Below are positions 53,907 through 63,392 of a DNA stretch of 64,000 nucleotides, in pieces. How positions within the stretch are numbered: position 1 is the first letter of the stretch; each line of letters begins with the position of its first letter. Made by a program: the position numbers and the translations under genes. Source of the DNA: Bacteroides oleiciplenus YIT 12058 (GTDB lineage: Bacteria; Bacteroidota; Bacteroidia; Bacteroidales; Bacteroidaceae); assembly GCF_000315485.1 (NCBI RefSeq), contig NZ_JH992945.1:1-64000 (forward strand), in the 5' to 3' direction. The notes beneath the pieces were generated by a model, which saw only the letters and a program-made list of their open reading frames with translations, had not been told where the DNA came from and did not search any database.

Positions 53907-54833
53907 TTATCTTAGCCTTAACCTGTCTCCCACTTCCGGAATATACTCAGCATCTTTCCGGTTCATCTTATACAAGTTCTTTAAACGTATGCCATATTTT
54001 TGCGAAATGGTATGCATGGAATCACCGTCTCTCACAATATAAACAGTATGCGGCTTGGAGGCTTTCTTCTTTTTTGCTTTCAGATAGATAATGTCACCGG
54101 CTTCCAAAGTGTAGTCCTTATGCAGGTCATTATACTTCACCAACTTCTTCCAACTAATATCGAACTCTTTGCCCAGAAAGCGGAAGGTATCGCCATCACG
54201 AGCTACGACATAGGCTATATCATTAGCTATATATACCTGATGTGGCTTGGCAAGCCAAGGTTTCTTCTTCAACTCCTTCTCCCAATTACGGTTTTCACGG
54301 TTGCTCATACCACGACTATCGTACTTATAAAGATCATAATCTTCAATAATCGTAATCAAGCGGTTGGCATAAGAAGGGTCTGTTGCATATCCGGCCTTTT
54401 TCAGACCACGTGCCCAGCCTTTATAATCCGTAATTTTCAGATCGAACAAGAAGGCATAACGGGCACCCCGTTTCAGGAAAGCGGAATGATCTTCGTAAGA
54501 GTCTCGAGGATTGCTGTAAGCACGGAAACATTCATTACGCGCATCGTCATCGTGCCGCACTGTGCGTCCGCGCCAGTTGCTGCCGCACTTGATGCCAAAG
54601 TGATTGTTACTTTTGCGGGCCAGTGCACTCTGTCCGGCACCACTTTCCAGAAGCCCTTGTGCCAGAGTAATACTGGCAGGTATCTTGTGCTCCTTCATCT
54701 GCTGCACGGCAAGTGGAGCATACTTTTCTATATATTCTACGTAACGGGCATTCCGACGCTGCGCCTGGGCGGCAACGGCACAAACAAGGAGTGCCAGGAT
54801 TGCGGTAAGTCTAATAGCGTTCATTCTGTTCAT
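53907..54833 (-). CDS. Glucosaminidase with two LysM domains
   Basis: 308 residues from MNRMNAIRL (54833); 54824 is an alternative start. A signal peptide ends AAQA (~24). The lysozyme-like Glucosaminidase domain (~28-175) has ITLAQGLLESGAGQSALARKS with the catalytic Glu63, then NHFGIKCG. Two LysM modules (~215-258 and 262-308) have YVVARDGDTFRFLGKEF and YIVRDGDSMHTISQKYG and bind peptidoglycan. It cuts the glycan backbone at GlcNAc. It is divergent from the cytidine deaminase gene. Confidence 0.9.
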   Translation of the reverse strand: MNRMNAIRLTAILALLVCAVAAQAQRRNARYVEYIEKYAPLAVQQMKEHKIPASITLAQGLLESGAGQSALARKSNNHFGIKCGSNWRGRTVRHDDDARNECFRAYSNPRDSYEDHSAFLKRGARYAFLFDLKITDYKGWARGLKKAGYATDPSYANRLITIIEDYDLYKYDSRGMSNRENRNWEKELKKKPWLAKPHQVYIANDIAYVVARDGDTFRFLGKEFDISWKKLVKYNDLHKDYTLEAGDIIYLKAKKKKASKPHTVYIVRDGDSMHTISQKYGIRLKNLYKMNRKDAEYIPEVGDRLRLR

Positions 54834-54871
54834 AGCAGTATAAGTTGAGGACACAAAAATCTTAAAAAGAA

Positions 54872-54901
54872 TTGGATTTACCAATCTCTTTTCTAACTTT
54901 G
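54872..54901 (+). promoter_or_regulatory. Promoter for cytidine deaminase
   Basis: TTG (54872-54874), a 19-nt spacer and TAACTTTG (54894-54901) match the Bacteroides consensus, 31 bp upstream of the ATG. Confidence 0.75.
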
Positions 54902-54932
54902 TAACATTAATTACAATATACCTTACTGCCTT

Positions 54933-55412
54933 ATGAAAGATTTGACATTACAAATTGACATTAAAATATACGAATATAATGAGTTAAGTGACGCCGACCG
55001 TGAACTGATGGATGCGGCACGCGAAGCAACCAAACGCAGTTATGCACCCTATTCGCACTTCTCGGTAGGCGCTGCCGCACGACTGGCAGACGGTACAATC
55101 GTCACAGGTACGAATCAGGAGAATGCTGCTTACCCGTCGGGGCTATGCGCTGAGCGTACCACTTTGTTTTATGCCAATTCGCAATATCCCGACCAGCCGG
55201 TAGAAACCCTCGCCATTGCCGCACGCAATGAAAGGGATTTCCTTGATGAGCCTATTCCACCCTGCGGTGCCTGTCGCCAAGTGATGCTCGAAACGGAAAA
55301 ACGTTTCAAACAGCCTATGCGCATCCTTCTTTATGGTAAAAAGGGAATTTATGAAATGAAGAGTGTAGGAACATTATTACCTCTGTCATTCGATGCTTCT
55401 TCTATGGAATAA
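54933..55412 (+). CDS. cdd: Cytidine deaminase
   Basis: 159 residues. A zinc-dependent cytidine/deoxycytidine deaminase for pyrimidine salvage. Zinc ligands C72, C111 and C114 with catalytic Glu74 are in LCAERT and PPCGACRQV. YAPYSHFSVGAAAR and NQENAAYPSG complete the family signature. Normal family length. A monocistronic gene from the promoter at 54872-54901. Confidence 0.95.
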   Translation: MKDLTLQIDIKIYEYNELSDADRELMDAAREATKRSYAPYSHFSVGAAARLADGTIVTGTNQENAAYPSGLCAERTTLFYANSQYPDQPVETLAIAARNERDFLDEPIPPCGACRQVMLETEKRFKQPMRILLYGKKGIYEMKSVGTLLPLSFDASSME

Positions 55413-55420
55413 AAGGTAAT

Positions 55421-55451
55421 TTGTGTCTTTCAAAAGAAATGCATATCTTTG
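55421..55451 (+). promoter_or_regulatory. Promoter of the ABC-F leader
   Basis: TTTG (55421-55424), a 19-nt spacer and TATCTTTG (55444-55451) fit the Bacteroides consensus. The predicted start near 55458 leaves a leader of about 210 nt. Confidence 0.85.
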
Positions 55452-55476
55452 CACTCACTAACTAATAATTGCTACG

Positions 55477-55494
55477 ATGAGAATTTCTAAGTAA
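55477..55494 (+). CDS. Five-residue leader peptide MRISK
   Basis: ATG AGA ATT TCT AAG TAA encodes a five-residue peptide near the start of the long ABC-F leader. Immediately after its stop begins an arm of a long-range stem. It fits the short uORF of ribosome-stalling attenuators of ABC-F and erm genes. Translation is inferred. Confidence 0.6.
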   Translation: MRISK

Positions 55495-55591
55495 AGACAA
55501 ACCCTTCGGTAAACATCACCTTTTATATGCTTTATTATTCAGAACGCTGAGCATCCCGAATGTAGATGTTTAGCCCGTGCTGTGTTTGTCT
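55495..55591 (+). promoter_or_regulatory. Attenuator-like folded leader of the ABC-F gene
   Basis: AGACAAAC (55495-55502) pairs with GTTTGTCT (55584-55591), and inside it AAACATC (55511-55517) pairs with GATGTTT (55565-55571). A further hairpin ACTTCC/GGAAGT lies at 55608-55624. A ribosome stalled on MRISK would cover the 5' arm and change the fold. Confidence 0.6.
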
Positions 55592-55669
55592 GTCCCCTCC
55601 CAATGACTTCCTTCATGGAAGTTTCCGAGATTTTATCCCGTTATTCACTCCCTTAACACAGTATTTATC

Positions 55670-57301
55670 ATGAGTATTATTATCAGAGACCTTAGCTATG
55701 TCCATTCTGACAAGGAAGTCTTGTTTCAACACTTAAACCTGACCGTCAATCCGGGAGACAAAATGGCGCTGACCGGGAACAACGGTTGCGGAAAGTCTAC
55801 CCTGATGCGGATTATTGCAGGAGATTTATCGCCTGTGGGCGGAACAGTCACCCGTCCCGAACATCTTTATTATGTGCCTCAACATTTCGGCCAATACGAC
55901 AACCGGACTATCGCACAGGCTTTAAGGATAGACCATAAACTGGAAGCGCTGCATGCCATATTAAATGGAGATGTATCCGAAAAGCATTTCACCACGCTGG
56001 ACGATGACTGGAATATTGAAGAACGTGCCCAAGCCGCCCTAGCAGCATGGGGAATGAGTGGTACTTCTCTCTCCCGCTTGATGGATGGCCTCAGCGGCGG
56101 AGAAAAAACACGCATCTTCCTTGCCGGTATGGAGCTGCACTCTCCTACCGCTGTTCTACTGGACGAGCCTACGAATCATCTGGATACGGCAGGCAGAAAG
56201 CGTCTGTATGAATTTGTGCAACGTACTTCTGCCGCCGTTCTCATCATCAGCCATGACCGCACATTACTAAATTTGCTTCCCACCATTTGCGAGTTATCTT
56301 CCAACGGACTGACACATTACGGTGGAAATTACGACTTCTTCAAAGAGCAGAAAAGTATCCAGCTCAATGCTTTGCAGGAACAGATGGAGGAAAAGCAGAA
56401 AGCCTTGCGCCTTGCTCGGAAAACAGCCCGCGAATTGGCGGAACAGAAAGCGAAACAAAATGTGCGGGGAGAAAAAGCCGCTATAAAGAAAGGTATCCCA
56501 CGAATTATGATGGGCGCCATGAAAGACAAAGCAGAGGTAAGCACCAACAAACTAAAGAGCGTGCATGCCGAGAAATCGGAAAAGCTGCAACAGGAGATGC
56601 AAAGTATCCGAAGCGCTATTCCACTTGCCGAGAAGTTGAAAACCAATTTCAGTGCCTCTGCCTTACATGAAGGCAAGATACTGGTCACGGCTACGGAAAT
56701 GAACTTCCAGTACCCTGATGCCGAACATTCCATGTGGCAGGAACCACTCAGTTTCCAATTGAAAAGCGGCGACCGCTTCTGCATTGAAGGCAATAATGGC
56801 AGTGGCAAAACAACACTGCTGAAACTTATTTGCGGGGCACTCTCTGCCGGAAGCGGAAGTCTGGAACGGATTGATTTCAGTTTCGTTTATCTGGATCAGG
56901 AGTACTCCCTTATCCGGAATGAACTCAGTATATTGGAACAGGCAGAGCATTTCAACCGCCGTCTGTTGCCGGAACATGAATTAAAAACGATACTAAACCG
57001 TTATCTTTTTCCGGTAGCCACCTGGAACAAATCTTGCTCACTGCTTAGCGGCGGAGAAAAGATGCGTCTTTCCTTCTGCTGCCTGATGATTGCGGATAAT
57101 ACTCCGGATGCTTTTATTCTGGATGAACCAACCAATAATCTGGATATTGAAAGCATCGAAATCATTACGGCAACTATCCGGGACTATGCGGGAACGGTCA
57201 TTGCAGTATCGCATGACAAGGAATTCCTGAGAGAAATAAATTGCATGAAAAACCTGCTTTTGTCTACAAACCCGTCCGCTTCGTCTCAAAAGGAGAAATA
57301 G
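55670..57301 (+). CDS. ABC-F family ATPase (probable ribosome-protection type)
   Basis: 543 residues with two ABC domains and no membrane segment. Walker A sites are GNNGCGKST (36-44) and GNNGSGKTT (about 363-371), with signatures LSGGEKTR and LSGGEKMR and Walker B VLLDEPTNHLD and FILDEPTNNLD. The interdomain linker (~230-320) is long and charged (Lys/Glu-rich coiled coil), as in ABC-F proteins that act on ribosomes. The 210-nt leader with a uORF favours an antibiotic-inducible ribosome-protection role over a housekeeping one. That is inference; the drug is not predictable. Confidence 0.85.
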   Translation: MSIIIRDLSYVHSDKEVLFQHLNLTVNPGDKMALTGNNGCGKSTLMRIIAGDLSPVGGTVTRPEHLYYVPQHFGQYDNRTIAQALRIDHKLEALHAILNGDVSEKHFTTLDDDWNIEERAQAALAAWGMSGTSLSRLMDGLSGGEKTRIFLAGMELHSPTAVLLDEPTNHLDTAGRKRLYEFVQRTSAAVLIISHDRTLLNLLPTICELSSNGLTHYGGNYDFFKEQKSIQLNALQEQMEEKQKALRLARKTARELAEQKAKQNVRGEKAAIKKGIPRIMMGAMKDKAEVSTNKLKSVHAEKSEKLQQEMQSIRSAIPLAEKLKTNFSASALHEGKILVTATEMNFQYPDAEHSMWQEPLSFQLKSGDRFCIEGNNGSGKTTLLKLICGALSAGSGSLERIDFSFVYLDQEYSLIRNELSILEQAEHFNRRLLPEHELKTILNRYLFPVATWNKSCSLLSGGEKMRLSFCCLMIADNTPDAFILDEPTNNLDIESIEIITATIRDYAGTVIAVSHDKEFLREINCMKNLLLSTNPSASSQKEK

Positions 57302-57349
57302 CGTATGGAGGCAATCTATCTTTGTCGCAATCAATCAAAACAGATAAAG

Positions 57350-59683
57350 ATGGATAAGACTAAAGTAGTAGTAATCATAACATTGTTTTTTTCAGTTTGT
57401 TGTTTCGCTCAGGAACGACCAGTACAAACTCTGCGTGGTGTTGTAAATGACCGGGCATCCGGACACCCCATTCCCTACGCCACCGTACGCCTGACAGATA
57501 TACCGGATTTAGGAGCAGTGTGCGACAGCCTTGGCCGTTTCACACTGCCCAAAGTTCCGGTAGGGCGTCATTCGGTGGAATCTTCTTTCATGGGATATGA
57601 ACCGGCAATCATACGCGAAATCCTGGTGACCTCTGCCAAGGAAGTTTATCTGGAAATAGCTATGCGCGAAAACGTCAATGAGCTGAATGAAGTTGTAGTC
57701 CGTGCCAACAACCGTGACGAGGCTATGAACAAAATGTCTGTTACGGGAGCCCGTATGCTCAGTGTAGAGGAGGCAAGCCGCTATGCAGGCGGATTCGATG
57801 ACCCTGCCCGGCTGGTGGCTTCATTTGCCGGAGTGGCACCGAGTGTTTCTAATAATGGTATATCCATTCATGGCAATGCGCCTCACTTATTGCAGTGGCG
57901 ACTAGAAGACGTGGAAATTCCCAATCCCAACCATTTTGCTGATATTGCAACTCTGGGTGGAGGAATCCTTTCATCACTCAGCGCACAGGTATTGGGCAAT
58001 TCGGACTTCTTCACGGGAGCCTTTCCGGCAGAATACGGTAATGCTGTTTCCGGTGTGTTCGACATGAAATTGCGCAACGGAAACAATCAGAAGAATGAAA
58101 ATACCTTTCAGGTCGGCATCATGGGAATAGACTTCGCTTCCGAAGGTCCGTTAAGCAAGAAGCATAAGGCTTCCTATATCTTCAACTACCGCTATTCCAC
58201 CACGGGATTACTCAATGTAGACTTGGGCGGAAAGATGGATTATCAGGATCTGAACTTCAAACTGAACTTCCCTACCCGCAGTGCCGGAACTTTCTCTGTA
58301 TGGGGAACTGCCCTCATTGATAAATATAAAAGTTCGTTCGACAAGAACCCCGACAAATGGGACTATCTGGAAGACGCAGCGCAAGCACATTCCACCCAAT
58401 ACATGGCAGCCGGAGGCATCACGCACCGCTACTTCTTTGACGAAAACACCTTGCTGAAAACGACTCTTGCCAGCACTTATTCCGACCAGGAAGCCTTTCA
58501 GGAAAGTTTTGACCGAGAACTAAACGCCGCACCTTTCCTTGACCAATATAGCAGAAGCACCAACCTGATACTGACTTCTTCACTGAACCGGAAGATAAGC
58601 ACCCGCTTCACAAACAAGACCGGATTCACATATACGCAAATGTTCTACAACATGAATTTGAGACTCGCTCCCTTCATAGATAAACCGCTGGACGTAATAT
58701 CCAAAGGAGACGGAAACACCAGTCTGATTTCTGCCTACAACAGTTCTTCATGGGGAATGAGTGACCGGCTGAGCCTGAACTTCGGTTTAAACGGACAATT
58801 ACTCACCTTGAATAATCACTGGACTCTGGAACCACGTGCCGGCCTGAAATACCAAGCAAATACAAAAACTTCTTTCGCACTGGCTTATGGTATGTACAGC
58901 CGCATGGAAAAGCTCGATGTGTATTTTGTAAAAACACAAAGCACAGACAACGAGTCTGTGAATAAAGATCTCGACTTTACGAAAGCACATCACCTGATGT
59001 TCTCGTTCGCTTATAAGATTTCGAATAACATGAGCCTGAAAATAGAACCTTATGTACAATTCCTGTACGATGTCCCTGTCATGCGCGACAGTTCTTTCTC
59101 TGTCCTTAACCGAAATGATTTCTTCATAGAAAACACGTTGGTGAACAAAGGTCGCGGACGAAATATAGGAGTAGACATTACTTGGGAACGTGCACTAAGC
59201 AAAGGGCTTTATTATATGGTGACAGCTTCCTTATTTGACTCGCGCTACCGTGGCGGCGACGGAGTGTGGCACAACACACGCTTCAACCGGAAATATGTAT
59301 TAAATGGATTAATAGGCAAAGAATGGATGCTGGGACGCAACAAGCAAAATATCCTTAGCGTCAACCTGAAAATGACATTGCAGGGCGGAGAACGATATGC
59401 CCCGATTGATGTGGAAGCAACTATGGCGCATCCCGACAAAGAAGTTCAGTATGATGAAACGCGGGCATACTCCATACAGCGTTCGCCGATGCTAATCGGT
59501 AATTATACGGTGAGTTATCGTATCAACAAGCGCCGCGTTTCTCATGAATTTGCCATAAAAGGTATCAATTTTACGGGAGCCAAAGAGTACATCCAACACC
59601 TTTATAATATAAAAACCGAGAAGATAGAGGCCAGCGAACAGAAAACGGGGTTAACTAATATCAGTTATAAAATAGAGTTTTAG
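57350..59683 (+). CDS. TonB-dependent receptor with carboxypeptidase-like N-terminus
   Basis: 777 residues from MDKTKVVVIITLFFS. A signal peptide (1-~20) is followed by a CarboxypepD_reg-like domain (LRGVVNDRASGHPIPYATV), then a plug domain (~115-220) with LEDVEIPNPNHFADI and a long beta-barrel to the end. A TATCTTTG box lies 26 bp upstream of the start, though a -33 is weak, so it may be co-transcribed with the ABC-F gene. No SusD partner adjoins it. The ligand cannot be read from sequence; no riboswitch is seen in the leader. Confidence 0.9.
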   Translation: MDKTKVVVIITLFFSVCCFAQERPVQTLRGVVNDRASGHPIPYATVRLTDIPDLGAVCDSLGRFTLPKVPVGRHSVESSFMGYEPAIIREILVTSAKEVYLEIAMRENVNELNEVVVRANNRDEAMNKMSVTGARMLSVEEASRYAGGFDDPARLVASFAGVAPSVSNNGISIHGNAPHLLQWRLEDVEIPNPNHFADIATLGGGILSSLSAQVLGNSDFFTGAFPAEYGNAVSGVFDMKLRNGNNQKNENTFQVGIMGIDFASEGPLSKKHKASYIFNYRYSTTGLLNVDLGGKMDYQDLNFKLNFPTRSAGTFSVWGTALIDKYKSSFDKNPDKWDYLEDAAQAHSTQYMAAGGITHRYFFDENTLLKTTLASTYSDQEAFQESFDRELNAAPFLDQYSRSTNLILTSSLNRKISTRFTNKTGFTYTQMFYNMNLRLAPFIDKPLDVISKGDGNTSLISAYNSSSWGMSDRLSLNFGLNGQLLTLNNHWTLEPRAGLKYQANTKTSFALAYGMYSRMEKLDVYFVKTQSTDNESVNKDLDFTKAHHLMFSFAYKISNNMSLKIEPYVQFLYDVPVMRDSSFSVLNRNDFFIENTLVNKGRGRNIGVDITWERALSKGLYYMVTASLFDSRYRGGDGVWHNTRFNRKYVLNGLIGKEWMLGRNKQNILSVNLKMTLQGGERYAPIDVEATMAHPDKEVQYDETRAYSIQRSPMLIGNYTVSYRINKRRVSHEFAIKGINFTGAKEYIQHLYNIKTEKIEASEQKTGLTNISYKIEF

Positions 59684-59750
59684 TTATTGAGAAAACTCTA
59701 TTATCCATGAATTTATTCTATCTTCGTTGTCCTAATTAAAAAGGATTCCA

Positions 59751-60824
59751 ATGAAAACAATACCTATCATAAGCAATGACAATTCTTTCCTATACCGATT
59801 TCTGGTCAGTCCACGCCTCCGGCCGGCCAGACATGCAACGCTCATTGTAGCACTGCTTGTCATAGCCAGCAATTTGGTATTGTTCACTCTGCGGGGGTCA
59901 ACAGAGGCGTTGGGTAAGTGGATATATCTGCTCATATTCAATTTGTTTGTACTGTATGGTTCCCTTTTCTATTTCAATCTGCTTTACCTGACACCCCGCT
60001 ATCTGCTCAAACAGAAATATCTGACGTATATCCTCTACTTGTCGGGCGGTTTAATAGTGGTGTTTGCCTTACAGGCCACACAAGAATACATGGTATCATC
60101 CATCCTGGGCGTACCTAATATTTTTACCGGATATCCCAAAGTGGCACTTGTGATGGATTATCTTTCTTCTTTCCCGCTGACGCTCCTTAGTATTATCGGT
60201 GGTAGTATGACCGTTCTGTTGCGGTTGTGGATACTAGAAAACCAGCGTGTAATGCAATTGGAGAAAATCAGGTTACAGTCTGAAATAGAACACCTGAAAG
60301 AACAAATTAGTCCTTCGATGTTGTTCCGGGTACTTCATTATTCGGGAGAACAAGCATTGGTGAATCCGGGGAAAGCTTCAAAGATGCTGATGAAACTGAG
60401 CCAAATACTCCGTTATCAGTTGTACGACTGCAACCGGGAGAAGGTTTTGCTGAATACGGAAATCAAATTTCTCACGAACTATCTGGAACTGGAACAGCTT
60501 GTTTCCGGCAAGTTTGACTTCCGGATCAATGCATCCGGAGAAACCGGACGTACGTTTATATTTCCTTTGCTCTTTATTCCGTTCATACAGTATGCTGTAA
60601 AGCAAACAGAAGCACAGGAGATGCAACCGACCTCCATTGAAATCAACCTGGAAGCAGAGAATGATACTATCCTGTTTAATTGTCAGACATCCGTTCCTTG
60701 CCTGGAAGATAATCAGGAACTGAACAAAATCCGGCAACGTCTCGACTTGCAATATGGAGAACAATATCAGTTGGAGGTAAACTGTCAAAGCATCCGGCTT
60801 GAACTGAAAGGGGGTGGAAAATGA
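59751..60824 (+). CDS. LytS-type histidine kinase, degenerate (pseudokinase)
   Basis: 357 residues. Four membrane segments (~28-165) precede a His_kinase domain. The phospho-acceptor motif QINPHFLFN is changed to QISPSMLFR (186-193), so the histidine is Ser189. The N-box ENAVKH is QYAVKQ and the glycine-rich ATP lid is lost. It cannot work alone as a kinase. It overlaps the intact kinase that follows by 4 bp and probably acts as its heterodimer partner or sensor. This is not decay of the gene: the frame is open and the flanking motifs (LFIPFIQ) are kept. Confidence 0.85.
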   Translation: MKTIPIISNDNSFLYRFLVSPRLRPARHATLIVALLVIASNLVLFTLRGSTEALGKWIYLLIFNLFVLYGSLFYFNLLYLTPRYLLKQKYLTYILYLSGGLIVVFALQATQEYMVSSILGVPNIFTGYPKVALVMDYLSSFPLTLLSIIGGSMTVLLRLWILENQRVMQLEKIRLQSEIEHLKEQISPSMLFRVLHYSGEQALVNPGKASKMLMKLSQILRYQLYDCNREKVLLNTEIKFLTNYLELEQLVSGKFDFRINASGETGRTFIFPLLFIPFIQYAVKQTEAQEMQPTSIEINLEAENDTILFNCQTSVPCLEDNQELNKIRQRLDLQYGEQYQLEVNCQSIRLELKGGGK

Positions 60825-61873
60825 CCGGTAATCGCTTCACCCATTTCCTGCTCGCTCCCCAATATCGGGTGGCGAGGCACCTGTTCCTGCAATTTGTAGT
60901 ATTTCTTATCACAGTGAATATGCTCTGGAATGAGCCTATACGCCCGCTTGCATTTCCGCAAAGGTTACTCGGCTGGGCTATTTACTTTATTTCTATTGAT
61001 GCGGTTTTCTATATCAACCTATATTGGTTGTTTCCCCGCTTCCTGCTAAAAAACCGTCTGTTGACGTATGCGTTCGGGGTACTTTTGGTGAGCCTGGTAA
61101 TCATTGTGGCTGTAGCAGTATTTCAGATTCTCACTGTTGAGGTTACGACTACCGCGGTCCATTCCGAGCTGATTCCTATCCTGATAAATGCCATATCGGG
61201 GGTGCTGGCAATGGGATTTACCGTAGCCGGGATGTCCGCCATTCTCTTGCTCCGTCACTGGATACTTTATAACCAGCGGGTAGATGAACTGCAATCCGCC
61301 ACCCTGCACTCGGAACTGAGATTTCTCAAAAACCAGATAAATCCGCACTTCTTATTCAATATGCTGAATAATGCCAATGTGCTCATTCGCAAGAATCCTG
61401 CCGAGGCATCACAAGTATTATTCAAACTTGAGGATTTATTGCGCTATCAGATGAATGACAACTTCCGCGAACATGTGCCTCTCCGTTCGGATATCCGTTT
61501 TCTGAATGATTATCTCAATCTGGAAAGGATACGGCGCGACCACTTCGATTACAGTATTACGGAAGAGGGAGAGATTGATGCTATACAGTTACCGGCATTG
61601 CTTTTCATTCCATTTGTAGAGAATGCCGTGAAGCATAACTTTGACAGCGAACACCCGTCATACGTCCATCTTTTCTTTAAGATTGATAATAATCGTCTGG
61701 AATTTCATTGCGAGAATTCCAAGCCTGCCGTCGCAATCGCCAAAAGCCGGGTAGGCGGTATCGGGCTGACAAATATCCGCCGAAGACTTGAGCTATTATA
61801 TCCCGGTCGCTATCTTCTGGAAGTGGCGGAAACGGAAAATCAATATACAGTAACTCTAAAACTGAATTTATGA
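60821..61873 (+). CDS. LytS-type sensor histidine kinase (intact)
   Basis: 350 residues. Four membrane segments (~22-150) and a cytosolic His_kinase domain. H176 lies in QINPHFLFNMLNN, the N-box reads FIPFVENAVKHNF and the ATP lid GIGLTNIRRRLELLYPG. It overlaps the degenerate kinase by 4 bp and the regulator by 4 bp, so the three form one operon. It would phosphorylate the LytTR regulator. The signal is unknown. Confidence 0.92.
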   Translation: MTGNRFTHFLLAPQYRVARHLFLQFVVFLITVNMLWNEPIRPLAFPQRLLGWAIYFISIDAVFYINLYWLFPRFLLKNRLLTYAFGVLLVSLVIIVAVAVFQILTVEVTTTAVHSELIPILINAISGVLAMGFTVAGMSAILLLRHWILYNQRVDELQSATLHSELRFLKNQINPHFLFNMLNNANVLIRKNPAEASQVLFKLEDLLRYQMNDNFREHVPLRSDIRFLNDYLNLERIRRDHFDYSITEEGEIDAIQLPALLFIPFVENAVKHNFDSEHPSYVHLFFKIDNNRLEFHCENSKPAVAIAKSRVGGIGLTNIRRRLELLYPGRYLLEVAETENQYTVTLKLNL

Positions 61874-62592
61874 ATTGTATTATCATAGACGATGAGCCCC
61901 TGGCACGCGAAGCCATGGAAATGCTGGTAGAAGAAAACAAAGAACTTAGCTTACTGGGCATGTTCAACAGTGCTATGTCTGCCGCACGGTTTATGGAAGA
62001 ACATTCTGTCGACCTTATTTTTCTGGATATTCAGATGCCCGGTATCACCGGCATAGAATTCGCACACACCGTCTCCAAACGGACACTCATTATCTTTACC
62101 ACTGCCTATACGGAGTATGCACTGGACAGCTATGAGGTTGATGCCATCGACTATTTGGTAAAGCCTATAGAAGCGGAACGTTTTCAGAAGGCTGTGCTAA
62201 AAGCTCTCTCCTATCATTCGCTATTGATGAAGGAAGAGAAAGAAGCCCTTGAAACCAATGTATCTTCCGAGTATTTCTTCGTCAAGTCCGAACGAAAATA
62301 CTTCAAGGTGAACTATGCCGATATTCTTTTCATCGAAGGATTGAAAGATTATGTAATCCTTCAATTACCGGAGCAGCGCATCATCACCCGCATGAATATG
62401 AAAGGTATCTCCGAACTCCTGCCTCAGGATATGTTCCTCCGGGTAAACAAATCGTATATCGTCAACACCCGGCACATTGATTCGTTTGATAACAATGACA
62501 TCTATATAGGCAATTATGAGATTGCCATAGGCAACAGCTACCGCGACACATTCTTTGAAGAATTTCTAATGAAAGGAAAAAGAAAAGAGTGA
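61870..62592 (+). CDS. LytTR response regulator
   Basis: 240 residues. A receiver domain has D8/D9, the phosphorylated D53 in FLDIQMPG and K98 in YLVKPIEA. A LytTR DNA-binding domain (~135-235) carries FFVKSERKYFKVNYADILFIEGLKDYVIL. It is expressed with the two kinases. Target promoters are not identified; the TonB receptor immediately upstream is one candidate. Confidence 0.93.
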   Translation: MNCIIIDDEPLAREAMEMLVEENKELSLLGMFNSAMSAARFMEEHSVDLIFLDIQMPGITGIEFAHTVSKRTLIIFTTAYTEYALDSYEVDAIDYLVKPIEAERFQKAVLKALSYHSLLMKEEKEALETNVSSEYFFVKSERKYFKVNYADILFIEGLKDYVILQLPEQRIITRMNMKGISELLPQDMFLRVNKSYIVNTRHIDSFDNNDIYIGNYEIAIGNSYRDTFFEEFLMKGKRKE

Positions 62593-62606
62593 TAAAGTGG
62601 TAAGGT

Positions 62607-62624
62607 GATAAATTATCATTTATC
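62607..62624 (+). terminator. Hairpin after the LytTR gene
   Basis: GATAAAT-TATC-ATTTATC forms a 7-bp stem just past the LytTR stop. A TACTTTTG box (62637-62644) for the GNAT gene follows. Confidence 0.5.
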
Positions 62625-62679
62625 AAAATAATCATGTACTTTTGTATTCCGGAATAAGCAACTTAACAGGTTTACATAT

Positions 62680-63174
62680 ATGATACAAATTCGTCCCAGC
62701 CAGCTTTCAGACTTAGACCGCCTGATGGAGATATTCGATCATGCCCGTAACTTTATGGCATCTGTAGGAAACGGTAACCAGTGGATCAACGGTTACCCTT
62801 CGCGTGAATTGATAGCCAAAGAAATCACCGACGGACATTGCTATGTATGTGAAGATAAGGATGGAAAAATCGTTGGGACATTCTGCTTTGTTCCGAGTCC
62901 CGATCCTTTTTATGCCATTATCGAAGATGGAGCCTGGTTGAATGACGAGCCCTATTACGTCATTCATCGCATCGCCTCCGATGGAAGTTATAAGGGTATC
63001 GGTGATATTTGTTTAAGTTGGTGCGCCAAGCAATATCCCAGTTTACGCGCGGATACACATAAGGACAATATTATCATGCAAAACCTCCTCACGCGGAACG
63101 GGTTTGTCCGCTGTGGAACGGTTTATGTTTCAAATGGGACGCCCAGAATTGCATACCAAAAAACAATCAGATAA
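62680..63174 (+). CDS. GNAT family N-acetyltransferase
   Basis: 164 residues. RPSQLSDLDRLMEIF starts the fold, GKIVGTFCF forms a central strand, and the acetyl-CoA-binding segment is a weak IASDGSYKGIGDICLSW, with NIIMQNLLTRNGFVRCGTV typical of the GNAT C-terminus. Substrate unknown. It is monocistronic, and the last gene before the CRISPR array. The 218-bp gap from 63175 to 63392 holds no gene that I recognise. Confidence 0.82.
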   Translation: MIQIRPSQLSDLDRLMEIFDHARNFMASVGNGNQWINGYPSRELIAKEITDGHCYVCEDKDGKIVGTFCFVPSPDPFYAIIEDGAWLNDEPYYVIHRIASDGSYKGIGDICLSWCAKQYPSLRADTHKDNIIMQNLLTRNGFVRCGTVYVSNGTPRIAYQKTIR

Positions 63175-63392
63175 CTTTTTCAAAAAAGCCTGGTAAAAGA
63201 CGAAGAAAAAGACGAAATATGATTTTTCATCTGAATTTTCGCCCCTAAAATTAATTATTTCAAGTAATGATAACAAAATATAATATAGAACTATCTTAAC
63301 CAGCTTAGAATCCAATATGCCCTATGTCCTCATGCAAAGAATCTACCTATGTAAAACAGTTCTGCCAATTCTCATTTATAGTCGCTCATTCA

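Noticed and set aside
57302..57349. A cobalamin or similar riboswitch for the TonB receptor.
   Set aside because: The gap is only 48 bp and shows no conserved box, so a riboswitch cannot fit.
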